Assembly (NCBI GenBank): GCA_031373665.1
Contig: JANMMZ010000137.1
Location: forward strand, 62,001 to 126,000
Direction: 5' to 3'
Length of the DNA: 64,000 bases
DNA from: M3007 sp031373665
GTDB lineage: Bacteria > Bacteroidota > Bacteroidia > Chitinophagales > Saprospiraceae
A program made the position numbers and the translations under genes. The notes beneath the pieces were generated by a model, which was given only the letters and a program-made list of their open reading frames with translations, ran no database searches and was not told where the DNA came from. Positions 42,711-51,588 of the stretch are shown here, piece after piece; within the stretch, counting starts at the first letter, position 1, and the number at the start of each line of letters is the position of its first letter.

Positions 42711-43697
42711 CTACAACCGCCCAAAATTCTTCTCAATTTCCCGCAATATCCTATGCGCCAATTTCAATGCCCCATAACCATCAGACAATGACACCACAGG
42801 GCGTGTATCTTGCGCTATAGCATCATGAAATGCCTCCAACTCTGCTTGTATGGCGTTTACGGGCGTAGATTCCGGCATCTGCAATTGCAACCACTTTTTA
42901 CCCGAAGGCGTATCAAACTCCATGAGTTGATCCGCTGGGGGTAAGTTGATTGCCTCCATTTCATAGAGGCGTACGATCTGGGTGTTTTTTTCTAGAAAAT
43001 CAAGGCTTAAATAGTGATTTGACTGAAACAAACGCATTTTGCGCATTTGTTTCATCGAGATGCGACTGGCGGTCAGGTTGGCCATGGCTCCATTGGCAAA
43101 CTCAATGCGGGCATTGGCAATATCGGGGGTATTGCTCAGAACGGCAACACCGCTCGCGCTCACTTTTTTGACTGGAGCATTTACCAAATGCAAGATCAGA
43201 TCCAAGTCATGGATCATCAGATCAAGCACGACCGATACATCAGTGCCACGGGGCTGAAACACCGACAAGCGATGCCCTTCAATGAACATCGGACTAAGGG
43301 TCATGCCTTTCAGTGCCTGAAACGCTGGATTGAACCGCTCTACGTGCCCTATTTGTACTTTTACCTTGTGCTTTTGCTCCAAGGCCAATAGTTTTTTAGC
43401 CTCCGCCACCGTTTCGGTCACTGGCTTTTCTATAAATACGTGTTTTCCTGCTTGAATAGCCCGCTTAGCCATTTCAAAATGGGCTGGGGTAGGGGTTACA
43501 ATATCAATGGCATCTACCACTGCTAATAAGGCATCGAAATTGTCAAATCGAGTAATCTCATACTGCGATTGAGCAGTAGCAGCGTTTTGATCACTGGGAT
43601 CAAAGAATCCTACTAAGTCCCAACAAGTAGTTGCTTGAATACATTTAAGGTGAATTTTTCCAAGGTGTCCCACCCCGATAAGCCCTATTTTTAACAT
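42711..43697 (-). CDS. Gfo/Idh/MocA-family oxidoreductase
   Basis: A 328-residue NAD(P)-dependent dehydrogenase. The Rossmann motif is KIGLIGVGHLGKIHLKCI (3-20), the family hallmark is DIVTPTPAHFEMAKRAIQAGKHVFIEKPVTET (about 70-101, with the catalytic Lys of EKP), and a C-terminal alpha/beta domain follows (VQIGHVERFNPAFQAL, HDLDLILHL). Members oxidise sugars, inositols or biliverdin; substrate not apparent. It is the last gene of the minus-strand run starting at rdgB, 15 nt after the MFS stop, so a small-molecule uptake and oxidation pair is plausible. Confidence 0.88.
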   Translation of the reverse strand: MLKIGLIGVGHLGKIHLKCIQATTCWDLVGFFDPSDQNAATAQSQYEITRFDNFDALLAVVDAIDIVTPTPAHFEMAKRAIQAGKHVFIEKPVTETVAEAKKLLALEQKHKVKVQIGHVERFNPAFQALKGMTLSPMFIEGHRLSVFQPRGTDVSVVLDLMIHDLDLILHLVNAPVKKVSASGVAVLSNTPDIANARIEFANGAMANLTASRISMKQMRKMRLFQSNHYLSLDFLEKNTQIVRLYEMEAINLPPADQLMEFDTPSGKKWLQLQMPESTPVNAIQAELEAFHDAIAQDTRPVVSLSDGYGALKLAHRILREIEKNFGRL

Positions 43698-43712
43698 AAA
43701 ATAATGGTCAAT

Positions 43713-44942
43713 TTATTCTTCCACAAAATCTAAATCGCGGTCGAAGGTTTCTTTGAGTCCTGCCAAAGCGATGAAGGCAACCAGCATACAAACACCGCCC
43801 ACGATATAGGCTGCACCAATGATGTTGCCCATCAGTGCCGTGTTTTTTAAATATTTAAATGATTCATTGATAGGTACTTGCATGCCCCTCGCAAAGTTTG
43901 GCACCGAAGTAGCCACTGTAGATCGTAAATTGGTACCAAATTGTTCGGCTCCAATGGTTACAAATATCACCCAAAAACCACAAGAAAAGCCCAAGCAAAA
44001 ATGGCTGAGATAGAAATAAGTGGGGGAAGAATAGGGCAGGGCTAAGTAAGCCAAAATGGCCAACACGTCCAAAGTCAGGAACAAGGCCATCGTCTTGACA
44101 CGACTCCGCAGGTATTGGCTAATTAAGCCCGATGCCAGATCGCCTAAAATCAAACCAATATAGCACATGGCGATGGCATTGCCCGCTGTGATTCCTTCCA
44201 GTCCCTTGGCTTTACCAAATTCGGGCGCAAAGAAGACCAACACACCCACCACAAACCAAGTAGAAGTACCAATAAATATACACCTCAAAAAGCGAATAAA
44301 CCGATCTCGTTTGGTAAATAATGATAAAAAATCTCCTCTAGTAATGTGACTTTGAGCCTTTACTTGATTAAATATGCTTGATTCTGACACTGAAATACGA
44401 ATAATAAGCAATAATATGCCCAAGCCTCCGCCTATAAAATAGCAGGCACGCCAATCAAATATTTGATTGATAACCCAAGCAAGCAAAGCACCTGAAAGTC
44501 CAATAGAGGCTACCAGCATGGTGCCCAATCCACGTTTGTTTTTGGGCAATATTTCGGCTACCAAAGTGATGCCCGCGCCCAGTTCGCCCGCCAAACCAAT
44601 ACCTGCTATGAACCGATAAAAGGCATAATCTGAGTAACCAGTGGCAAATCCGTTCAAAATATTGGCCAAAGAGTAGAGGCCAATAGAAAAATACAAAACT
44701 TTGACCCGCCCAAATTTGTCGCCAAGCACCCCCCATAGGATACCACCAATCAGCATCCCAAACATTTGCCAATTTTGCAAAGACAAACCTTTGTCGGTGA
44801 GTTCTTGTCCAACAAAACCTAGAGAACTAAGGCTTTTTACGCGGACAAAACCAAAGAGTAATAAGTCATATATATCTACAAAGTAGCCCAAGGCGGCTAC
44901 AATGACCGCTGCATTCAGCAGTTTTACAGTAGGTTGATTCAT
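43713..44942 (-). CDS. MFS transporter, metabolite:H+ symporter type
   Basis: The start at 44942 (409 residues) is chosen because it lies after the rhomboid stop, begins NQPTVKLLNAAVIVAALGYFVDIYDL just before TM1, and is the usual position; an in-frame ATG at 44972 would overlap the rhomboid gene. About 12 transmembrane segments are visible. The loop 2-3 motif GDKFGRVKVLYF and LAGELGAGITLVAEILPKNKRGLG match the sugar/metabolite:H+ symporter subfamily. Substrate unknown; the following dehydrogenase gene may use the same compound. Confidence 0.87.
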   Translation of the reverse strand: MNQPTVKLLNAAVIVAALGYFVDIYDLLLFGFVRVKSLSSLGFVGQELTDKGLSLQNWQMFGMLIGGILWGVLGDKFGRVKVLYFSIGLYSLANILNGFATGYSDYAFYRFIAGIGLAGELGAGITLVAEILPKNKRGLGTMLVASIGLSGALLAWVINQIFDWRACYFIGGGLGILLLIIRISVSESSIFNQVKAQSHITRGDFLSLFTKRDRFIRFLRCIFIGTSTWFVVGVLVFFAPEFGKAKGLEGITAGNAIAMCYIGLILGDLASGLISQYLRSRVKTMALFLTLDVLAILAYLALPYSSPTYFYLSHFCLGFSCGFWVIFVTIGAEQFGTNLRSTVATSVPNFARGMQVPINESFKYLKNTALMGNIIGAAYIVGGVCMLVAFIALAGLKETFDRDLDFVEE

Positions 44943-44962
44943 ATTATAGATTGTGTCATTTT

Positions 44963-45736
44963 TTAATGCCAATAGCCATTAAAAAACTGATTTTGTTCTG
45001 ACTCACGCTTTAGGCGTTCCGCTTCTGCGGCCTCAAAGGCTCGTTGTTGTTTCGTTTTTTTAAAAATATCGGGACTCAAAAAGGGTAATTTTTCTTGATC
45101 TCTTTCATCCGCAAACGGATCGTATTTTTCCTTCTTTTCGTCGTCTTCCAAATCGGCTTTAAAAACATAGGCCGCAAATATACCAACGATACTACCAATT
45201 AAGTGACTTTCCCAAGAAATACCTTCTTGATCGGGCAACACACCCATAAACATACCACTGTAGAGCAGCATTACGATGGCTGCAATCATTATAGAGCGAA
45301 TACTCCCCCTGAAAATGCCGTTCCAAAATATAAAGGACACCAACCCATAAACCACGCCACTGGCTCCAATATGCGATACCGGACGCGCAAAAAACCAAAC
45401 TGCAATACCAGTACAAAAGTAGATCATCCAGAAGGCCTGCATGGCTACTTTTTTATAAAAATAGATATTCATAAAGGCAAGCACTAGTAATGGCAACGAA
45501 TTGGATGCAAGATGCCCCCAACTACCGTGAACCAAAGGACCGGTTACAATACCTCTAAGTCCCCAAGCCCGGCGCGACATGATGCCAAAGGCTCCGGGAT
45601 CAAACCCTTCAAAGTGCTGAATAATGTGAACAAGCCAAATAACGATTACAGCCACCAATGGAAACTGGATGCTTTCTAAAAAGTGCCTACGAGTGGTTTC
45701 GAGGCTGTCGTTATGATCGTCTATAAAAGTATTCAT
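44963..45736 (-). CDS. Rhomboid-family intramembrane serine protease
   Basis: A 257-residue protein with about six transmembrane helices. The catalytic Ser sits in GASGVVYGL (about 126-134), the partner His in SHLIGSIVGI (about 183-192), and the oxyanion/TM2 HGSWGHLASNSLPLL stretch is present, so all catalytic elements are intact. It cleaves transmembrane helices inside the membrane. A charged C-terminal tail (about 205-257) faces the cytoplasm. Its ATG overlaps the DUF5683 stop in an ATGA junction (45733-45736), implying translational coupling. Confidence 0.93.
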   Translation of the reverse strand: MNTFIDDHNDSLETTRRHFLESIQFPLVAVIVIWLVHIIQHFEGFDPGAFGIMSRRAWGLRGIVTGPLVHGSWGHLASNSLPLLVLAFMNIYFYKKVAMQAFWMIYFCTGIAVWFFARPVSHIGASGVVYGLVSFIFWNGIFRGSIRSIMIAAIVMLLYSGMFMGVLPDQEGISWESHLIGSIVGIFAAYVFKADLEDDEKKEKYDPFADERDQEKLPFLSPDIFKKTKQQRAFEAAEAERLKRESEQNQFFNGYWH

Positions 45737-46431
45737 GGATGCGCGTTGCCAAATTTCAATTGGACACCTACTCCAAAAGTCAGGCCAAGACCTAGAACTG
45801 ACTTTGTGTCAGGTACAAATCTAAGGCTTAAATCTTCCGATACATCAAACTGTTTAAGGTGAGCATCTACAAAAGCATCAGCCACAATCAGCAAATAAGT
45901 CAGCGACGACAACACGTATAAACGTTCTGTTTTTTTGCGGTACTCATCACGATAGGCTTGCAATTGAGGCCCGTCAAACCGAACATATGGTTCTTCGGTT
46001 GGGTTGGTATTTGGGTCTTTGTCCACAAGCCATTTATAATTATCGCGGAGATCAAAATAAATTCTTGCAGTGCCTACTGTCCATGCTGTCATGCCTGCAA
46101 TGGCTCCATATACCAAAGGAAGTTTCCACCAGCGACGGTTATATACTTGCCCTGCGCCCGGTATGATGGCTGAAAACAGGGCTGCTTTGCGCGGATTAGG
46201 ATAGTCTTTGTTGAAATAATGTTTGATTTTGCCAAACTTTTGTGGTGGCATCACACTATCTACTTGGGCGGTATCCACCAGTGTCGTCCTAAGGCTATCT
46301 GTTTGTTGAGCCGAGGCTATTTGGTGCAACGATGCAAGCAAAAAAAACGTCAATATTAGAGTAATTACCTGAATATTAAACGTCTTTGCAGTATTTAAAA
46401 ACAGTATATTTGAATGGATTTTGTTGCGCAT
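45733..46431 (-). CDS. DUF5683 membrane protein
   Basis: A 232-residue Bacteroidota-specific protein. A signal-like N-terminal hydrophobic stretch (about 20-40, ending ASAQQ) precedes the DUF5683 core: NPRKAALFSAIIPGAGQVYNRRWWKLPLVYGAIAG (about 78-112), where the PGAGQ.YN..WWK motif defines the family, then VLSSLTYLLIVADAFVDAHLKQFDVSEDLSLRF, and a beta-rich end. It is probably an outer-membrane-associated or periplasmic protein; function unknown. The operon DUF721-DUF5683-rhomboid is tight here (11 nt gap and a 4-nt overlap). Confidence 0.85.
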   Translation of the reverse strand: MRNKIHSNILFLNTAKTFNIQVITLILTFFLLASLHQIASAQQTDSLRTTLVDTAQVDSVMPPQKFGKIKHYFNKDYPNPRKAALFSAIIPGAGQVYNRRWWKLPLVYGAIAGMTAWTVGTARIYFDLRDNYKWLVDKDPNTNPTEEPYVRFDGPQLQAYRDEYRKKTERLYVLSSLTYLLIVADAFVDAHLKQFDVSEDLSLRFVPDTKSVLGLGLTFGVGVQLKFGNAHP

Positions 46432-46442
46432 AATTGATTACA

Positions 46443-46733
46443 TCATCTAATGACTACTTCTTTAATGTACTCTTCTCCTAGTTCGCCATTGAGCAAGGTG
46501 ATGATTTTTTCTTTTGAGAATGACAGTTCCTGCCTCAGAGGTGCAGAAAGAATACTTAAATACAAAACGTTTTTGCGAACCTGTATGTTGCTTGTGTAAG
46601 TAGCAATAGTCTTACCCATCAAGGATTCCCAGAGCATTTTTATTTTAGTTTCCTTCAAGTGTGACGACAATCTATACTCTTTGAGCATTTCTTGAAGCGC
46701 TTCTTGAAAAGTGCTGTCATTTTTCTTTTTCAA
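46443..46733 (-). CDS. DUF721 protein (DciA-like)
   Basis: A 96-residue protein matching DUF721: ALQEMLKEYRLSSHLKETKIKMLWESLMGKTIATYTSNIQVRKNVLYLSILSAPLRQELSFSKEKIITLLN. DUF721 proteins related to DciA load the replicative helicase in bacteria lacking DnaC/DnaI; in Bacteroidota the DUF721 protein is a candidate for that role, inferred from family only. It starts 7 nt after the rdgB stop and is followed by DUF5683. Confidence 0.82.
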   Translation of the reverse strand: MKKKNDSTFQEALQEMLKEYRLSSHLKETKIKMLWESLMGKTIATYTSNIQVRKNVLYLSILSAPLRQELSFSKEKIITLLNGELGEEYIKEVVIR

Positions 46734-46740
46734 TAGTTGC

Positions 46741-47316
46741 CTATAATTTTAAAAATTCCATTAATTTAAGTGTGGCTATTCCCCTATGACTGATCTTATT
46801 TTTGACATCGTCGCTTATTTCAGCAAAAGTCTGCTCATAGCCTTTAGGAATAAAAACCGGATCATAGCCAAATCCGCCTTCACCCCGACATTCGGTAGCA
46901 ATAGAACCCTCACAAACGCCCTCTAAAGTAGTCAATTGGTCATTCATTTGGATAGCAATGACAGTTCTAAACCGAGCCGTCCGATGCTCGGCGTTTTTTA
47001 AATTACTTAAAAGCAGGCTGATATTATCTACAGCACTGCGCTGTTCGCCAGCATAACGAGCCGTGTGTACCCCAGGTGCTCCGTCAAGGGCATCTACTTC
47101 CAGTCCTGTATCCTCAGAGAAGCAGTCAAAACCATATTTATCCTTCAAATAATTGGCTTTCAGGATGGCATTGCCAAGTATAGTGTCTTGGGTTTCTTCT
47201 ATATCCTCTAAGCACCCTACATCTTTCAATGTTTTAATAGAGTAGCCGCTGCCTAAAATCTGTTCTACTTCTTTGGCCTTATGAGCATTGTTGGTTGCAA
47301 ATACTAAGGTAATCAC
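46741..47316 (-). CDS. rdgB: RdgB/HAM1-family non-canonical purine NTP pyrophosphatase
   Basis: A 191-residue enzyme. It begins LVFATNNAHKAKEVEQIL (substrate-binding, 3-20), has FSEDTGLEVDALDGAPGVHTARYAG (metal-binding Glu/Asp), CRGEGGFGYDPVFIPKGYEQTFAEI and the terminal KNKISHRGIATLKL, all invariant in the family. It hydrolyses dITP, ITP and XTP to monophosphates, keeping inosine and xanthine out of nucleic acid. It is the first gene of the minus-strand run reaching the Gfo/Idh oxidoreductase at 42711. Confidence 0.97.
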   Translation of the reverse strand: MITLVFATNNAHKAKEVEQILGSGYSIKTLKDVGCLEDIEETQDTILGNAILKANYLKDKYGFDCFSEDTGLEVDALDGAPGVHTARYAGEQRSAVDNISLLLSNLKNAEHRTARFRTVIAIQMNDQLTTLEGVCEGSIATECRGEGGFGYDPVFIPKGYEQTFAEISDDVKNKISHRGIATLKLMEFLKL

Positions 47317-47378
47317 GTTGAATAATTATTGAGTGCTATGTGCTTATCTTTTGACCTAGCACTGTGTGAATATACAGC

Positions 47379-49328
47379 CTATTTTTGATTATGATTGATG
47401 CGTTTCAAAGAAAGCCCCTTCACTGGTTGAATAACCAATGGTGCTTTCTCCAAATCAACCGAGTCGGCATCCAAACCAAACCAGTTTTTGGGCGAAGAAA
47501 ACCAGCCTTTTACAGTCAAATATACTGACAATACCAATTGTTCTGCCCATGGTAATTCGTTTTCATTGGAGAGGTATTCCTGTATGAGCACAAATCTAAA
47601 GTCACCCGTTGGATAACGTCCAGCAATGGTATGATAACGCGAATGCACCATAAGTTCTTCATTCTCAACTAAGTCTTCCACTACTGTTTTCATAAACAAG
47701 TTCATGCGTTGTTGCACTTTGAATCCAAGCCTAAAATTGATCTTGTAAACGTCGTTTGATGCAATCGTATTCACTTCATATTCGGTGGTATAAGGTTCGT
47801 CGGTAGTGTCAATGTGTACAAACCAATAAACGTCGGCTCTTTTAGGTTGTGTTTGAAGAATGGAGTAGAGTACCTTCTCTTCCACCATTTTAGGGTTTTT
47901 GGCAGTGGTCAAAAATACAAGATTGGTAGCATATTTGGGTACCGATCCATCAGTGCTGAGCACAATCAATTGATCTAAAAAATCTTTGATTTTTACCTCA
48001 TCATAATATTGTTGGCGAATCCTACGAGCATTTACCCACAATAGCATCACGCCAAATAGCAAACCTGTCATGGCTACCGTCACATAACCACCCTCGTGAA
48101 ACTTTGAAATATTGGCATAGAAAAACAAACCTTCTAACAAGATATAAAAAATAAGCATTGCCCAAATCAAAGAAGAGTGTATGCGTTTGATAATCAGCCA
48201 ATTTGATAACAGTATAGTGGTACAAAGCATCGCTAGTACAATGGCTAATCCATAAGCATTTTCCATGGCAGTGCTATTGCCAAAATACAACACTACGCCA
48301 ACACAACCGAGCCATAAAAAACTATTTACAGCAGGGATATAGATCTGCCCTTTTGCTGTAGATGGGAATTTAACGGTCATTTTAGGCAATAAACCCAAGC
48401 GGATCGCTTCCGAAACCAAGGTAAATGAACCAGAAATCAAGGCTTGGCTAGCAATAATAGCCGCTAAAGTAGCAATGATAACGCCGGGCCATAAAAACCA
48501 TTGGGGCATCATACCATAAAAAGGGTTTTCCTCTAGATTGTGACCTTCATGGTGTAAAAGCCAAGCCGCCTGACCCAAATAATTGAGTACCAAACATATT
48601 TTTACGTAAATCCAACTAGTTTGTATGTTTTGTCGGCCACAATGGCCTAAATCGGCATAGAGTGCTTCTGCTCCTGTGGTACACAAAAATACTCCCCCCA
48701 ATATCAGCACGCCTTTGGGGCTTGACATTATAAGTTGTAGACCATAATAGGGATTCAAGGCTGAAAGGACTGACAGATCATGGCTTATGTTGAGTACGCC
48801 CAATCCAGCAAGCACTAAAAACCACACAAACATGATCGGCCCAAAACTTTTACCAACGGCGGATGTACCAAAACGTTGGATAAAAAACAGCCCCGAAATA
48901 ATGGCAATGGCTACCGCTACCGATGGGAACCCAGGAAACTTGGCCTCAAGCCCTTCCACCGCTGAGCAGACTGAAATAGGTGGTGTAATCATGCCATCAG
49001 ATAGCATGGCCGCACCTCCAAGTATAGCAGGATAAAGCAGCCACTTTTCGCGCCTACGTACCAAAGTATATAAAGAGAAAATACCGCCTTCCCCTTTATT
49101 GTCAGCCCTTAGCGTCAGCAACACATATTTGAGGGTTGTTTGAAGCGTCAGCGTCCAAAACACCAAAGAAACACCGCCCAATACCACATATCTTTCAATG
49201 AGTTTTCCTTCCCCTACAATGGCTTTCATTACGTACAATGGAGAAGTGCCAATATCGCCATAAATGATTCCTAAGGCTACTAACAGGGATGCTGCTGTTA
49301 TTTTTTGAGTGTTGGAATGGTTTCCCAT
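47379..49328 (-). CDS. kup: Kup-type potassium uptake protein
   Basis: A 649-residue transporter with about 12 transmembrane helices in the first 430 residues and a cytoplasmic tail. The N-terminus has ASLLVALGIIYGDIGTSPLYVMKAI (the GD-G-TSPLY motif of the HAK/KUP/KT family) and LKYVLLTLRADNKGEGGIFSLYTLV. The pore-region GAEALYADLGHCGRQNIQTSW is present. It imports K+ with H+. It has no adjacent partner besides the small anchored protein at 49384, whose promoter may serve both (55-nt gap). Confidence 0.95.
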   Translation of the reverse strand: MGNHSNTQKITAASLLVALGIIYGDIGTSPLYVMKAIVGEGKLIERYVVLGGVSLVFWTLTLQTTLKYVLLTLRADNKGEGGIFSLYTLVRRREKWLLYPAILGGAAMLSDGMITPPISVCSAVEGLEAKFPGFPSVAVAIAIISGLFFIQRFGTSAVGKSFGPIMFVWFLVLAGLGVLNISHDLSVLSALNPYYGLQLIMSSPKGVLILGGVFLCTTGAEALYADLGHCGRQNIQTSWIYVKICLVLNYLGQAAWLLHHEGHNLEENPFYGMMPQWFLWPGVIIATLAAIIASQALISGSFTLVSEAIRLGLLPKMTVKFPSTAKGQIYIPAVNSFLWLGCVGVVLYFGNSTAMENAYGLAIVLAMLCTTILLSNWLIIKRIHSSLIWAMLIFYILLEGLFFYANISKFHEGGYVTVAMTGLLFGVMLLWVNARRIRQQYYDEVKIKDFLDQLIVLSTDGSVPKYATNLVFLTTAKNPKMVEEKVLYSILQTQPKRADVYWFVHIDTTDEPYTTEYEVNTIASNDVYKINFRLGFKVQQRMNLFMKTVVEDLVENEELMVHSRYHTIAGRYPTGDFRFVLIQEYLSNENELPWAEQLVLSVYLTVKGWFSSPKNWFGLDADSVDLEKAPLVIQPVKGLSLKRINHNQK

Positions 49329-49383
49329 GACTATATAATAATTTTCGTCTTAAATACGTGTTTCTTGATGAATGCTTCCTTTC

Positions 49384-49779
49384 TTATTGTACAATCTCAG
49401 CCTTATAAACGATGTATTCTGTATCGCCCTGCCAAGGGAACGGATCTACTTTTTGGCTGTAATAGCACTTAATCATTTTACCTTCTAATTTCTGCAAGTC
49501 TTCATATACTGTAGCATTCTTCACAGAAAAATCCCAAGTACTTTGAGTCGAAATAACAGCACTCCCACCCAAGTGTAATTGACCTTCAAAGGTTTTAAAC
49601 ATGATTCCTTTTCTAGATATTTTAAAAAGCATTCCCACCCTAGTACCATCACTTACCTCGTAAGTTCTATAAAAATAATAACCGATTGCCGAAATTAAAG
49701 AAGCGGCCAATATGATCCAAAGGGTTTTGCGGGCTATTTTGCCTGCTTTTTGCTTCGCTTGTTCTAGTTGAATGGACAT
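49384..49779 (-). CDS. Small membrane-anchored protein of unknown function
   Basis: A 131-residue protein with a positively charged N-terminus and a single membrane helix (about 21-42, WIILAASLISAIGYYFY), followed by a soluble beta-rich part (YEVSDGTRVGMLFKISRKGIMFKTFEGQLHLGGSAV... DGQ-like) ending KVDPFPWQGDTEYIVYKAEIV. The C-terminal domain should face the periplasm. I recall similar proteins as widespread in Bacteroidota without a known function. It is 55 nt upstream of kup and has a TACCTTTG promoter element, so it could be cotranscribed with the K+ importer. Confidence 0.78.
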   Translation of the reverse strand: MSIQLEQAKQKAGKIARKTLWIILAASLISAIGYYFYRTYEVSDGTRVGMLFKISRKGIMFKTFEGQLHLGGSAVISTQSTWDFSVKNATVYEDLQKLEGKMIKCYYSQKVDPFPWQGDTEYIVYKAEIVQ

Positions 49780-49853
49780 AGTATATCAATGAGTAATTAC
49801 GAATGAGTGAAAATGAATAACAAATTTTGATTCAGAAAATCAATATCCATCGG

Positions 49854-49861
49854 CAAAGGTA
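49854..49861 (-). promoter_or_regulatory. Promoter -7 element of the small anchored protein gene (and kup)
   Basis: TACCTTTG on the minus strand, 74 nt before the ATG at 49779. Confidence 0.55.
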
Positions 49862-49899
49862 TTAAATTCTGCAAATAGCAACTGATATTAAAAAGAAAA

Positions 49900-49935
49900 G
49901 AGGCTGCCTCATAACATTACTTATGAGACAGCCTC
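49900..49935 (-). terminator. Terminator of the OmpA-like gene
   Basis: GAGGCTG-C-CTCATAA pairs with TTATGAG-A-CAGCCTC (one mismatch) around a 6-nt loop; on the minus strand the stem is followed by a CTTTTCTTTTT tract. It lies about 25 nt after the stop at 49960. Confidence 0.85.
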
Positions 49936-49959
49936 CTTCGCCTAAAGTTAGATTAATAA

Positions 49960-51588
49960 TTATTTTACCGAAAGGTTAAATTCTACGCGGCGATTTTGAC
50001 GACGACCTTCTGCCGTGTCGTTGGTTGACACCGGCTTTGTTTCGCCATATCCTTCGTGTTTCATACGGCTAGAAGCGATACCTTTAGATACAAGGTAATC
50101 ATGACAAGCCTTTGCACGATTTTTTGAAAGCGTCAAGTTAGAGGCATCATTACCTTGGTTGTCAGTATGTCCATCAATGGCTACAGAGTAATAGTTGTAG
50201 CGTGTGAGGATGTCAGCCACTTGATCCAAAATTTTGAAAGACTCTTTGGTGATAACTGCTTTACTAGTCTCAAAGTTGATGTTTTTAACAGCCAAGTCAA
50301 GTACTTTTTTGTCTTCAGCCTTCATTTCTGGGCAACCGCCATTAGAAACAAGACCTTTAACGTCTGGGCACTTATCATCTTTGTCATAGACACCATCGCC
50401 GTCGCGGTCAGCAGGGCAGCCTTTGTCGGCTACAGTACCTGCTACGTCTGGACATTTGTCGTCAGCATCAGTTACACCGTCACCATCGCGGTCAGCAGGG
50501 CAACCTTTGTTGCTCGCCACGCCTTTCACGTCTGGACATTTGTCGTCAGTGTCATAAACACCGTCGCCATCGCGGTCAGCAGGGCAACCTTTGTTGGCGG
50601 CCACACCTTTCACATCTGGACATTTGTCGTCAGCATCGTTGATACCGTCGCCATCTTTGTCGCTTGGGCAGCCTTTATTAGAAGCCACACCCGCCACATC
50701 AGGGCATTTGTCATCTACGTCGTAAACGCCATCTTTGTCGCGGTCAGCAGGGCAACCAGCATTCGCGGCTACACCCGGTACATCGGCACATTTGTCGTCA
50801 GCATCGTAGATACCATCTTTGTCACGGTCAGCAGGGCAGCCCATGTTTTCGGCTACTCCCGGTACATCTGGACATTTGTCTTTTTTATCGCTGATTCCGT
50901 CGCCATCCGTGTCTTTGGCTTTACCAAGTTTGATAGCAAGGTTCAATCCACCTGTAACAAACCAGTCATTCTTTTCTTTGTTACCAGCAGATGAAACACC
51001 ATCAATGTAGTCAAACTGTGTAGCATGATGCCTTCCTTCCAATGCCAAAGTTACTTTGTCACTTAATGGAAATTTAAATCCAGCACCAAAAGATGGCGAT
51101 AACGCGTTTTTCTCTAAATCTGCCTTATCGGTGGCAATGCCTGCCTGTGAACCATCAGTAGTAGCTTCATTAAAGTTTGTTATTGGCTTTCCTAAAAAGT
51201 AGCCAACGCCGCCCATGAAATAAGGAAGAATTTTGCGTTTTTTGCCATTTTTGTTTTCTGTCTCTAATGGAGACCACAATAAATTGAGGGCCACATTTGT
51301 GAATTTATTCTCGAAATTAAATTTACGAGATGTGCGCTCTGTGAAGTTGGCATCATCGCCAGTTAACTTACCAAAATCTGCGCCCAACTGCAATCCCCAA
51401 TGTTCGTTGAAATTGCGGCGTATAAAAGCACCGAAAGCAACATTGGTTTCTTTAAGGGTTGGCAACGTAGTTTTTACTAAGTCTCCCTGATAATTTGCGG
51501 CATTGACTCCAATGCCGAGTTCCCATGATGATTGCGAAAACGCAAAAAATGGAACGATGATTCCTAAGATCGTAAGAATGTTCTTCAT
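49960..51588 (-). CDS. OmpA-family outer-membrane protein with thrombospondin type 3 repeats
   Basis: The ATG at 51588 starts a signal peptide (MKNILTILGIIVPFFAFSQ), giving 542 residues; the frame further upstream lacks one. Domains in order: an eight-strand-like beta-barrel (about 20-225), seven tandem 28-residue thrombospondin type 3 repeats of the form DRDGDGVYDxDDKCPDVxGVAxNKGCPA (about 226-420), which bind Ca2+ and form a stiff rod, and a C-terminal OmpA peptidoglycan-binding domain (INFETSKAVITKESFKILDQVADIL ... VAIDGHTDNQGNDASNLTLSKNRAKACHDYL). It links the outer membrane to the cell wall. Confidence 0.93.
   Translation of the reverse strand: MKNILTILGIIVPFFAFSQSSWELGIGVNAANYQGDLVKTTLPTLKETNVAFGAFIRRNFNEHWGLQLGADFGKLTGDDANFTERTSRKFNFENKFTNVALNLLWSPLETENKNGKKRKILPYFMGGVGYFLGKPITNFNEATTDGSQAGIATDKADLEKNALSPSFGAGFKFPLSDKVTLALEGRHHATQFDYIDGVSSAGNKEKNDWFVTGGLNLAIKLGKAKDTDGDGISDKKDKCPDVPGVAENMGCPADRDKDGIYDADDKCADVPGVAANAGCPADRDKDGVYDVDDKCPDVAGVASNKGCPSDKDGDGINDADDKCPDVKGVAANKGCPADRDGDGVYDTDDKCPDVKGVASNKGCPADRDGDGVTDADDKCPDVAGTVADKGCPADRDGDGVYDKDDKCPDVKGLVSNGGCPEMKAEDKKVLDLAVKNINFETSKAVITKESFKILDQVADILTRYNYYSVAIDGHTDNQGNDASNLTLSKNRAKACHDYLVSKGIASSRMKHEGYGETKPVSTNDTAEGRRQNRRVEFNLSVK
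50333..50920 (-). repeat. Seven tandem 84-nt repeats (thrombospondin type 3 coding)
   Basis: The DNA encoding the Ca2+-binding rod repeats seven times with an 84-nt period. The inner copies share long identical stretches such as the segment encoding NKGCPADRDGDGV, so copy-number change by recombination is likely. The antisense open frame across it (50155-50994) is a shadow of this repeat, not a gene. Confidence 0.8.

Noticed and set aside
50333..50920. Regular spaced repeats resembling a CRISPR array
   Set aside because: The period is 84 nt with no unique spacers and the DNA codes for thrombospondin repeats in frame.
50155..50994. A 279-codon plus-strand open frame
   Set aside because: It is antisense to the repetitive OmpA-like gene and its residues simply repeat with the 84-nt period.
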